Shown piece after piece: positions 22,501 to 34,500 of a stretch of 64,000 bases of DNA. Below the pieces are notes generated by a model that did no database searches, was not told where the DNA came from, and saw only the letters and a list, made by a program, of their open reading frames with translations. Within the stretch, counting starts at the first letter, position 1, and each line of letters begins with the position of its first letter. Both the position numbers and the translations under genes were made by a program. This stretch comes from Dama dama (taxonomy: Eukaryota; Chordata; Mammalia; Artiodactyla; Cervidae). Location of the stretch: positions 53,643,001 to 53,707,000 of the forward strand of contig NC_083701.1 of NCBI RefSeq assembly GCF_033118175.1, given 5' to 3'.

Positions 22501-25500
22501 CCTAAAATGTCGATGTTCACTCTTGCTGTCTCCTGTTTAACCACTTCCGATTTACCTTGATTCATGGACGTAACATTCCAGGTTCCCACGCAGTATTGTT
22601 CTTTAAAGCATCAGACTTTACTTTCACCACCAGTCACATCAACAACTGGGTGTCGTTTCTGCTTTGGCTCAGCCTCTTCATTCCTTCTGGAACTATTTCT
22701 GCACTCTTCTTCAGTAGCATATTGGGCACCTACCGACCTGGAGAGTTCATCTTTCAGTGTCATGGCCTTTTGCCTTTTCATACTGTTCATGGGGTTCTCA
22801 AGACAAGAATACTGAAGTGGTTTGCAGTTGCCTTCTCCTGTTGGACCATATTTTGTCAGAACTCTCCACCATGACCCGTCCATCTTGGGTGGCCTTACAT
22901 GGCATGGCTCACTCATAGTTTCATTGAGTTAGACAAGGTTGTGATCCATGTGATCAGTTTGGTTAGTTTTCTGTGATTGTGGTTTTCATTCTATCTGCTG
23001 TCTGATGGATAAGAGGCTTGTGCAAGCTTCCTGATGGGAGGGACTGGCTGTGGGGGAAAGTGGATCTTGCCTTTGGTGGGCAAGGCCATGCTTAATTCAT
23101 TTCAGTTCAGTTGCTCAGTCGTGTCCCACTCTTTGCGACCCTATGGATAGCAGCATGCCAGGCTTCCCTGTCTATCACCAACTTCTGGAGCTTACTCAGA
23201 CTCATGTCTGTTGAGTTGGTGATGCCATCCAACCATCTCATCCTCTGTCGTCCCCTTCTCCTCCTGCCTTCTATCTTTCCCAGCATCAGGATCTTTTCCA
23301 ATGAGTCAGTTCTTCCCATCAGGTGGCCAAAGTATTGGAGTTTCAGCTTCAACATCAGTCCTTCCAGTGAATATTCTGGATTGATTTTCTTTAGGATGGA
23401 CTGGTTGGATCTCCTTGCAGTCCAGGGATTCTCAAGATTCTTCTCCAACACCACAGTTCAAAAGCATCAATTCTTCAGGGCTCAGCTTTCTTTATGGTCC
23501 AACTCTCACATCCGTACACGACTGCTGGAAAAACCATAGCTTGACTAGACGGACCTTTGTTGGCTTAGTAATGTTTCTGCTTTTTTATGCTGTTTGGATT
23601 GGTCATAGCTTTTCTTCCAAGAAGCAAGTGTCTTTTAATTTCATGCTGCAGTCACCATCTGCAGTGATTTTGGAGCCCAAAGAAATAAAGCCTCTCACTA
23701 TTTCCATTGTTTCCCCATCTATTTGCCATGAAGTGGTGGGACCAGATGCCTCGATCTTTGTTTTCTGAATGTTGAGTTTTAAGCCAACTTTTTCACTCTC
23801 CTCTTTCACTTTCATCAAGAGGCTCTTTATTTCCTCTTCGCTTTCTGCCATAAGGTTGGTGTCATCTGCATATCTGAGGTTATTGATATTTCTCCCGGCA
23901 ATCTTGATTCCAGCTTGTTGCTTCATCGAGCCAGCATTTCACATGATGTACTCTGCATATAAGTTAAATAAACAGGGTGACAATATACAGCCTTGGAGAA
24001 GGAGATGGCAACCCACTCCAGTATTCTTGCCTGGAGAATCCCATGGACAGAGGAGCCTGGCAGACTACAGTCCACGGGGTCGCAGAGAGTCGGACACAAC
24101 TGAATAATTGAGCACTACAATATACAGCCTTGACGTATTCCTTTCCTGATTTGGAAACAGTCTGTTGTTCCATGTACAGTTCTAACTGTTGCTTCTTGCC
24201 TGCATACAGGTTTCTCAGGAGGCAGGTCAGGTGGTTTGTTGTGATCCACACAGTCAAAGGCTTTGGCATAGACAACAAAGCAGAAGTAGATGTTTTTCTG
24301 GAACTGTCTTGCTTTTTCAGTGATCCAACGGATGTTGGCAATTTGATCTCTGGTTCCTCTGCCTTTTCTAAATCCAGCTTCAAAATCTGGAAGTTCATGG
24401 TTCATGTACTGTTGAAGCCTGGCTTGGAGAATTTTCAGCATTACTTTGCTAGCGTGTGAGATGAGTGCAATTGTGCGGTAGTTTGAGCATTCTTTGGCAT
24501 TGCCTTTCTTAGGGATTGGGATGAAAACTGACCTTTTCCAGTCCTGTGGCCACTGCTGAGTTTTCCAAATTTGCTGACATGTTGAGTGCAGCACTTTCAC
24601 AGCATCATCTTTCAGGATTTGAAATAGCTCAACTGGAATTCCATCACCTCCACTAGCTTTATTCCTAATGGTGCTTCATAAGGCCCACTTGACTTTGTAT
24701 TCCAGGATGTCTGGCTCTAGGTGAGTGATCACACCATTCTGGTTATCTGGGTCATGAAAGGCCATGCTTAGGAAATCTTTAATCTAATTTTCTGCTGACA
24801 GGTGGGACTGTGTTCCCTCCCTATAGTTTGGCCTGAGGCCAAACTGTGGTAGGGGTAATGGCAGTAATGGGGACCTCCTTCAAAAAGACTTATGGCAGCA
24901 CACTCAGGACTGCTGGAGTCAGCTCCTAGGATGGTCAGTGCCCCTGACCCTGTGGCAGGCCACTGTGACCCACGCCTCTGCCAGAGACTCCTGGACACTC
25001 ACGGGCAAGTCTGCCTCAGTCCCTTGTTGGGGTCACTGCTCCTTTCTCCTGGTGCACAAAAGGTTTCGTTGTGATATTTTTAATTGTTAGTGTAGAGATT
25101 GTCGTACTCATCCTTAACTTATCCTACTTTTCTTTTAATTAATGTTATTCTGCTTAAAAACAATGTAAAAACCCTACAGTAATATAATTCCTTTACTTCC
25201 CTTTCTGTCTTTTGAGCTATTGTCATACATTTTGCTTCTTCATATGTTGTAAACTTCATAATACATTGTTAATGTACTTGCTTTAAGTAATCGGTGGTCT
25301 GTTAATAGTTTCCTGACTGCTCCTTGCTCTTTCCAGCTTTCTTGTATATTTCATCTACAGAATTTATTTGCTCTTAACACTAAATTAAGTCGTTAAATAT
25401 TTCCTTTATGGCAAGGAATACACTTTTTAACATGTTATTTTAGAATAGGTAATGCATTCATGTGATTTAAAAAACAAGAAATTTAAAAAGATATTTAGTG

Positions 25501-28500
25501 AAGTCTTTCTGACCCTGTTTTTATCTGTCCTTTCCCTCTATTACTTCTTTTGACTAGTTATTCTTCCAGAGGTAGATTTGTGTGTGTATGTATGTGTTTG
25601 ATTTTTATTTTTCTGGCAAGTATAAGCATAATGTGATATATTTGTTTAAAAAATACAAACTCTTCACCTTGGCGACTATAGCCTATAATGCCCTTTTCTC
25701 CAGCTTCGTCTTTCACCACTTTTTACCCCGCATTCTAACGACACCATGTTACTAAAACCTGCCCTGTGTCCCTCTGTCTCCAGCCCTTTACCTTCTCTGA
25801 TTTCTGTATTGGACTGCTTCACAGTCTTCACTTAAGTTTCAGCTAACCATTTCATCTAGGAAGCTTGCCCTGAGGTCCTCCCTTTCCTCCTCCAGGATAT
25901 TCAAACCATTAGTCTCAGATCTGCATGGACTGTGAGTTTATCTGCATAGGGCTATATAATAAATGTTACAGGGTTTATGGACCAGACAGTCTTAAGTCAC
26001 AGTTGCTCAGTTTTGCTATAGTAGTGTGAAAATAGCAATTCACAATATGTAAACAGTGAGTGTGGCTGCATTCCAGTAAAAGTTTATTTACAAAGACAAC
26101 AGGCGAATTTTTAGGCTTATGGAGTATAACTTGCCAATCCTTGATCTAGGCTGTGTCTTATATTTTTATAATCCTAGTAGCCAACAGAAGTCTTAATCAG
26201 TATGTTTATAAAATGGGTAACAGTTCCTTAAAGCTTGCTGGCTTTACACTTTTGATATGATCTTATTATTCTTCAGGTACAAGTGTGAGTCTGGTTTGTT
26301 GAGATAGTATTACTGAATAAGAAATATTTATTTCTCTTCAACAAACATTTATTGAATACTGCTACCTGTCACCATTTAAGTGAGGATAGATGTAGAAATA
26401 GTGTGGAGGAGGAAATAGTTTATACTATGCATGGTCAGGAGAGGGATGCCAACAGGGTCACAGGGCCAAAAGCTTGGTTTTATCAGTTCACTCATTGATA
26501 ATCATGATTTTGGATACTAATTCCAATTCAAATCACAGGATTGGAAATTTAGAGAATTAAAGTTCATGACTGCATTTGAAATACCATAGATAAGTAGTGT
26601 GGCCTACTTATCAGTATCTTTTTCTTCTATTGAAAAGTTTCCTTAGGAAATAAAATTATTTTATTTGGTGGCTTTTTTTCTGTAATTTTTTTTTGATAGC
26701 TTACTTACATGGAATCAGAGCAAAGACTGATACATCTTTGATTCCTTATCCTGTCCCATTGTCTAGCTTCTAATAATTCATTATAGTTCCTTATTTGGCT
26801 TACTGTCTCTTTGCCTATCTGTTGACTCATTAAAGACACTGTGTACTAGGAAAGTGTGTACAGGCCAGGTAGCCTGTACACATACACGTTTACTCTTTTG
26901 CCCGTATATGATCATACACAGCCATACTCTGCATATGCATAGTTAGCATTTTATTGTGTTTTTTAAATTTAAGGACTCTTATATTTTTTAGAGTCCGTTA
27001 TGCTTTGTTTCAGAAGACAAATCTAAAATCTGGATAGTTTTTAAGAATATTGACTTACGGAGCCTCAGTCTAATTTATACTGTTCACTTGACATTCAAAA
27101 TGTTTGTTGAATATGCAGTAAATGTTATGCATTATTGTAGGCACTGAGAGTGCTGCAGTGTACAAAATAAAGTCTCTTCTAGTTTATTAATTTCCAGTAG
27201 AATGTGAACTGATCTGATTCCTTTCCTTACTTTCCCAATTTGAACTTGACATTGAAACAATAACCTTTTTTGTATGTTTGTATGTGTTCGAAGCAATGTA
27301 CATCTTTCTAAGTGTGTATTTAATATGTATTTAATCTGTATTTAAATATGTTTAACTTCCTAGTAAAATTAGACAGATTCCGCCCCCCCCCCCCCCGCCT
27401 TGGAAAGCAATAAGGAAGCCATAGTTTTGAATGAGTGACTTCTGGGAGAATTTCTCCAAGTGGCATTCTTTCCCGGTCCTCAGTTGTCACTCTCATCCCT
27501 GAACTCTTTTAGCACTTCATGTGTATTCTCTTTTAGGCAATTGGATTACAAAGTCCTTTTAACTATTTAGTTGAAAAGACATAAAATACACTCTAAATAT
27601 AGTTTATTAGCTCTTCTATCCAGAAGACCTACATTTATCTATATACCTTTTTCCCCCCCCCAACTAGTAAGTGACAGCTGTATGCTTGAGTGAGAATCCC
27701 CTGACCTGAATGCTAGTTTCTGTAGGTCATATCTCCTGGGCTGCCAGATGTCCCCAGAGAGGAGTCCTCTGGTTTCTTATCTGAGAGGTTTAAGGCCTGA
27801 TTGTGGCTTTCTGCTATCCAAAGAAAGGAAAAGAATTTGTAGTCTCATCTTTTGCATTCCTCTGTTTTCTTTCTGTGGTGTCCTTCACTCCTGTAGTTAC
27901 TGGGCCTGAAGGCCAGAGTCAGTCTAATTAAAACTTTCAGTGGAGAAATCTCGTCTTTTGATAGAGTGAGTTAGTTTATATTAATTCGGGGAGAATTGGC
28001 ATTTTTGCAAACTTTCTTTTTTATTATATTTTGTTTTATGTCCTTAAAGTAAGATTTTTATCATTTTCCTTTGGTCTTATGCTCAAGTTTAATTTTGACT
28101 ATTTTATGGTTTTTGCCTCTTGTTAATATAGTTTTTTCTGTTTTCGTTCCTAGATAAAGACTATTTGTTGTATAAGCAGTCACCTTAATTGATAATTGAT
28201 AACTCAGTGATTTTTACCTGTTCCCATTAGGCTTTCAAACTTGATAGTTCCATCATTAGCAAAAGGAAATGGTTTTGTCTCTCCTTTTCTAGTATTTGTG
28301 AAAGTAGAAAAAACATTCCTGTGTCATTTCCTTTTTGTCTTCTTGAAGAACCTCTGAGATAGTGTTGAATAATAATGGGGATTGCAAGTATCTCTGTTTA
28401 CCTTTTGATTTTAATTGTAATGGCTTTTAAATGACTTGAATACTCACTATTGGTTTTAGATAGCTCAGTTGGTAAAGAATTCACCTGCAGTGCAGGAGAC

Positions 28501-31500
28501 CTGAGTTTGATCTCTGGGTTGGGAAGATCCCTGGAGAAGAGATAGTCTACCCACTCCAGTATTCTTGGGCTTCCCTTGTGGCTCAGCTGGTAAAGAATCT
28601 GCCCGCAATGCAGGAGACCTGAGTTCTGATCCCTGGGTTGGGAAGATCCCCTGGAGAAGGAAAAGGCTACCTACTCCAGTATTCTGGCCTGGAGAATTCC
28701 AAGGAATTCCATAGCCTCACAAAGAGTCGGACATGACTGAGTGACTTTCACTTTATTGTTGTAAACTTGCTTCTTTCAGTTTCTATTGAATATTTTTATT
28801 ATGCCTGATGAATTTTATTGTATGCCTTTTCAGAACCCACCTATTGTTAATGATTGTGTGTTTTTATTATCAGTGTAGTAAATTAAATTTGTATAGTTAA
28901 AAAAATTCCTTAATTCCTTAAGTTCTGCAAATTAATTATTTTAGGTTAGAATGCATTATTCTTTTGATATATTGTTGAATTTTATTTGCTGACATTTTAT
29001 TTATAATATTTGTATTTGTTTTCACAAGTTATAATGTTTTTTATTTTGATTATGTTGATAACAGACTTTGATTAAAGTTTTGTTGGCTTCCTTGAATTGT
29101 AGAGTTTTCTGGAACTGAAATAGTTTAGAATTGGAGTAATCTATTCTTTATATATTAAATAAAAATTCTCTTCAGGCCTGATATATATCCTGTTCTTTTT
29201 AATGGTAATTCTCTAACCACCTATCCAATTTATTCTATTGTAATTGGTTTACTCAAACTCTGTTTCATGGGTAGTACTATATATTTTTGCTAGGAAAAAA
29301 AATTATCTTTTCTCTTTTTCCTTTCATTTTCCTTAATCAAACTTTACAAGGATATCATTATTATTTTATTTTTAAAGGACCATATTTGGGATTGTTTTAG
29401 TTTTCTGCTTAAGTCAGCTTTTTGTCTTTGATTTTCAAACTGTATTGCACATGAGAATCATTTGGAGCAGTTGATCAAAACAAAAAGCTAATTTCAAGTT
29501 GTGGTTCCCAAAGATTCTGATTCAGTTTGTTAGGGTTGGTTGTGCTCTGGGAATCTTCATTTTATCAAACATCCTAGATGACTTAGCTTCTGGTTTGGTG
29601 ACCAAGTTTTGTGAAACTCTGCACCAGTGGTATAGAAGAATACTACACTATTATTTTTTTGATCAGCAACAAAGGAAATCAGCTAGCTCTTTGAATTATA
29701 TTGGGGGCAGGTGGAGAGTATTGGCTGCTGTGGTTATACAATGGCTTTTTTTTTTTTTAAGCAGAAAACCGGTCTTCCATACCTTTTATTGTCTGATTTT
29801 TTTTTTTTAAGTCAAAGGCACACATGCACAAATCTCAGGGAGGTTTTTATTTGTGGCTGATTTACAAAAATGACCATCCTTGTTAATTTGGGCTAAACAT
29901 TATTGTGGTCACAGTGAATGAAGGCTGTGGGGCCCAAGAAAGGAAATCCACAAGTTGTTTAACCTTTCGATTTTGTCAGGAGCCAGCAGGTGGCAGCAGG
30001 GCAACACAGGCTTATAGAGGCGTTGTACTGACAAGGTCCGAACCAGCTTAATTTGTGGGGTGTGTGTTCAGTTGCTCAGGTGTCAGACTGCAGCCCGCCA
30101 GGCTCCTCTGTCCATGGATTCTCCAGGCAAGAATACTGGAGTGGATTGCCATTTCCTTCTCAGGGGATCTTCCCGACCCAGGGATGGAACCTGCTTCTCT
30201 TGTGTTTCCTGCATTGGCAGGAGGATTCTTTACCACTGAGCTACCTGGGAATCTCAGCCACAAGCCACTGAGCCAACTTGTGGTTTACAGTCCTTAATTT
30301 CAGAAAAATGTCAGTTGAGAGGAAGTTCACTTAGGAAGTAGAAAAATTCCAGCTCCTTAGAAAAGCAAAAACAAAGGGGAAAAAGTGTTTAAAATTTGAT
30401 TCTTTATTAGATTGTCATTTTATCATATTAGGGCTTGTTTTAAAGTACTGTGTTCTGTTTCTTAATATTTAGGGGATTAATTCTCTCCTAATTTCTTTTA
30501 TCTGAAAAACTCATGTTTTTACTAGTAAAGAAGAGCATCATCTTGTGATGCCTCTTTAAATTGCATGTAAACGTCCAGAGGAGAGTTACTGGATTCCATC
30601 TGAAGCATGCACTTGTGAGGCTGTGTCTCAGAGTTACTGGTTACAGCTACTTGCTAGTCCAGCTTAGTTATTTACCAGTATATTCTTATCTAGACCTGAG
30701 TCCAGCTTATGTTCTACAGTTGAATTTACTAGCAGGGAACCAGTGATTTATCTGGTTAAAGAAAAATGAGAGGTGTAAAGTTCTTGGAACTGTGTGTGCT
30801 TAATACATTACTGAAAGCTTTGTGGTACATAAAGACATTACTTAATCAAATTACAATTAATTTAAAACACCTTTTCTTACAGTTCTAGCAAAAAAAGTGG
30901 GGGAAAGAAGGAGGATATAGTAAGATTTTGTTCCCTTCCAAATAGTTATTAGTGATGAAAGTCTTTCTCTAGAAAAAGATCACTCCCTTTTAAAAGGGCA
31001 AGTTTTTAAATATCAGTGTCTTATAGTAAATGGCATCCTTGTTTAGTTTGACCATTTTTTTTAAACTTGAGTAGTGTTTTCTATAAATGTACCTGTATTA
31101 GAAAAAAGCTCTGTTAGTTCAGAGCTTGTCTTCTTGTAGCTGTAACTAAGAGATCTCCAACTGTTCTAAGATGTTTTCATAAATACGTGGTTTATGTATT
31201 AGTACTAATTTGCTGTTTGTTTAGAGTGTCCTTTGTACACAATATGTGGACAGTGAGATTTTTGTAATATGTTTCATTGACTCAGGAATCTAATTAAAAT
31301 ACCATATAATGTATTAGCCTGAAAGAAAAACTGAGTATAGTAGTTTTGTTCATAACAGAGGGCGGGGGAGGTGTTACTCTATAAGTTGTGTTCACTTGTG
31401 ACGTATCATTTGTTTAGAAAAACTTGAGAACTGATTTCTTCTCAAGAAAGTGTGGAATATAGGAAAGACCAACTTTTGGAGTTCAGTCAACCAAGATTTG

Positions 31501-34500
31501 AATATTGGCCCTGCCATTTTTAGCAGTGGAGTTATAGGCAAATTATTTAATTTTTTTGAACAGAGCTTTTTATCTTCTTCAAGTGGGATAATAATTTCAA
31601 CTTCATAAGGTTTGGAAATAATTACATGAGATGGCAGAAGTCAAAGCACTTATTTAATACAATACTGTACATTATTATCATTCAAGAAGTACTCCATCTA
31701 TCATTGAAATTTTAATTCTTTCACAATTCAGCTGTGTAATGTTATCTCAGAATGGTTGTCAACAGCTTTGAACATAGTAATGTTAACTTTTTTTTGGCTG
31801 AAAGAAGAAAATGATTGGTTGGGACCAGGACATTATAGATGCTAATTACATAAAGCTTTATTATTAAGATGCTGTAAAACTGTTAATGGAGGGTATTCAG
31901 AAGTAATTTAGTACTCTAATTTGATTTATTAATGCAGAAGAAAATATTTTGTTGCCTACAGTCCATTTAAAATTAAAATGTACTCTGAAAATTAGGTTTC
32001 AAAAATCAGGAGCATTTTAGGTTCTTTCACATAAACTATCATTTAACTTTGACATAACTGTGTGTTTTCTTTTGCATTTTTAATTATTTTTGGCTTCACA
32101 TTTGTATATTTGAATATCTTAATCATTATATTGGATTTTGCACTCATTTATCTGATAATCATAGTCCATGGGGTCGCAGAGTCAGACATGACTGAGCGAC
32201 TTTCACATTCATATCCGATAATCAGATGTGTAGCAGTCTCAGTTATGTGAGGCCTTGTATTTAAAAGAAAATGGCTTAAAGCCTTCTTTAGGATGGAGCA
32301 TGAAATGAAGAATGATCCTTTCCTAACAACGGCTCCCTAGCTTAGATGTTGTGAAGGGCATGTAGTGGGGGAGACCACTAGAAACTTTGCTTTGAAACAA
32401 CTATTTTGAGGAAGAAGTTGCATTTTATTTTAACTTATTCATATCTTTTAATTATGTATGTCACATGTAAATTATTCAGTGTTTTAAAAAAAAAAAAGTC
32501 AAGCAATGTATTGAAGCAGTAATGGAAATTTTCCCTTCACCACCAGTCTCCTTTACCAGCAGATCTCGTTTTCCTTTCTAACAGTAAACACTAGAAAAGC
32601 CCGATCTGTCTATAGCTTACTCTGTGCTGTGATATCATAGTGTTTGTTCCAACATAGATGGATTTATGTGTTTTCTGCATCTGCATTTCTTTTTTTTTTT
32701 TCAGTCATTATCTTAATGCGTTATAAATCTACTCAGGGGACTTAGTGGTCTGGTAGTTAAGACTTTGCCTTCCAATGAAGGGAGTGCAGGTTTTCAATCC
32801 CTGGTCAGGGAGCCAAGATCCCACATGCCTCACAGACAAAAAACATAAAACAGAAGCAATATTACAGCAAATTCAACAAAGACTTTAAAAATGGTCCACA
32901 TAAAAAAATCTTTAAAAAATTAACTCTACTTTAGTGTAACTAAGTTATTTGGTATTCCAAATAATGGTTGTTCCAGTTAACCATTCATCTGCCAGTGCAC
33001 TCCAGACAAAGATGCCAGGTACACGTTTATATTTGAACACACTGGATTTATTACTTTGTGAAGCAGAGAAGGGATGTGTACGATGGGGAACCACAGGGTG
33101 TCTCAGTAAGAGGATGTTAGAAAGGCCATTGTAGGATTAGGCTTGTATTAGATGGTTTCAGGAAAGGATTTTAGGAACTGGGGCTTTGCTCTGGTTTGGC
33201 TACTGTTAGGAAACGGGATAATTCCATGATAGGTATCCTAATAAGTCTTGTCCAGAAGGAGGGAAGACTGGACCAGGGCTTAAGCTGCAATTAGTAATAT
33301 TGGCATGGATTAGGATCCTATTTGAGGCTTTGACAACATTCATATTTTATATGTATTCAGTTACCATTATGGAGTGATGCTGTTTTAGTCTTGTTTGGTC
33401 ATAATGACAAAGTGTCCTCGTCAGACTGTGTCCTCGTCTGATGATGATGTTCTGTGAAATTGTTTATCAGGAAAAGATAGCTGTTAGTGTCACGTCAGTT
33501 CAGTTCAGTCACTCAGTCATGTCCGACTCTTTGCGACGCCATGAATCGCAGCACACCAGGCCTCCCTGTCCATCACCAACTCCCAGAGTTTACTCAAACT
33601 CATGTCCATCGAGTCAGTGTTGCCATCCAGCCATCTCATCCTCTGTCGTCCCCTTCTCCTCCTGCTCCCAATCCCTCCAAGCATCAGGGTCTTTTCCAAT
33701 GAGTCAACTCTTCGCATGAGGTGGCCAAAGTATTGGGAGTTTCAGCTTCAGCATCAGTCCTTCCAATGAACACCCAGGACTGATCTCCTTCAGGATGGAC
33801 TGGTTGAATCTCTTTGCAGTCCAAGGGACTCTCAAGAGTCTTCTCCAATACCACAGTTCAAAAGCATCAATTTTTCGGCGCTCAGCTTTCTTCACAGTCC
33901 AACTCTCACATCCATACATGACCACTGGAAAAACCATAGCCTTGACCAGACGTACGTTTGTTGGCAAAGTAATGTCTCTGCTTTTTAATATGCTATCTAG
34001 GTTGGTCATAACTTTACTTCCAAATAGTAAGCATCTTTTAATTTCATGGCTGCAATCACCATCTGCAGTGATTTTGGATATCAAAAAAATAGTCTTTCAC
34101 TGTTTCCCCATCTGTTTCCCATGAAGTGATGGAACCAGATGCCATGATCTTAGTTTTCTGAATGTTGAGCTTTAAGCCAACTTTTTCACTCTCCTCTTTC
34201 ACTTTCATCAAGAGGCTTTTCAGTTCCTCTTCACTTTTTGCCATAAGGGTGGTGTCATCTGCATATCTGAGGTTATTGATATTTCTCCCAGCAATCTTGA
34301 TTCCAGCTTGTGCTTCTTCCAGCCCAGTATTTCTCATGACGTACTCTGCATATAAGTTAAATAAACAGGGTGACAATATACAGCCTTGACGTACTCCTTT
34401 TCCTATTTGGAACCAGTCTGTTGTCCCATGTCCAGTTCTAACTGTTGCTTCCTGACCTGCAGATAGATTTCTCAAGAGGCAGGTCAGGTGGTCTGGTATT

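Larger units (their letters stand above)
22376..25075 (-). mobile_element. Older BovB LINE, 5' UTR and endonuclease start, split by a younger BovB
   Basis: The minus strand of 22404-22589 encodes the BovB endonuclease N-terminus (MGTWNVTSMNQGKSEVVKQE and onward). 22600-23094 and 24771-25075 are its 5' UTR-like region (complement of CAGGCCACTGTGACCCACG). The two halves were separated by insertion of 23095-24757. It keeps the 5' end but lacks its 3' end, the reverse of normal LINE truncation. Confidence 0.85.
21700..25340 (-). mobile_element. Old L1 (ORF2 5' region), antisense, split by the BovB nest
   Basis: The left part (about 21850-22370) has the reverse complement of the L1 ORF2 start region (AATCCAGAATGACAATCTAT, then TTAATTGGCTTAGTACATTT). 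The right part (about 25076-25340) continues further 5' (GTGATATTTTTAATTGTTAG, then AACATTGTTAATG-like text). Order and orientation agree with one L1 split by the insertion at 22376-25075. Confidence 0.65.

Noticed and set aside
25960..26155. Match between this stretch and 45190-45445 as a gene duplication
   Set aside because: Both look like copies of one ancient dispersed mammalian repeat that I cannot name safely, rather than duplicated genic sequence.
27383..27396. Poly-C run as a regulatory or G-quadruplex element
   Set aside because: A single homopolymer run in mid-intron with no second feature; also prone to sequencing error.
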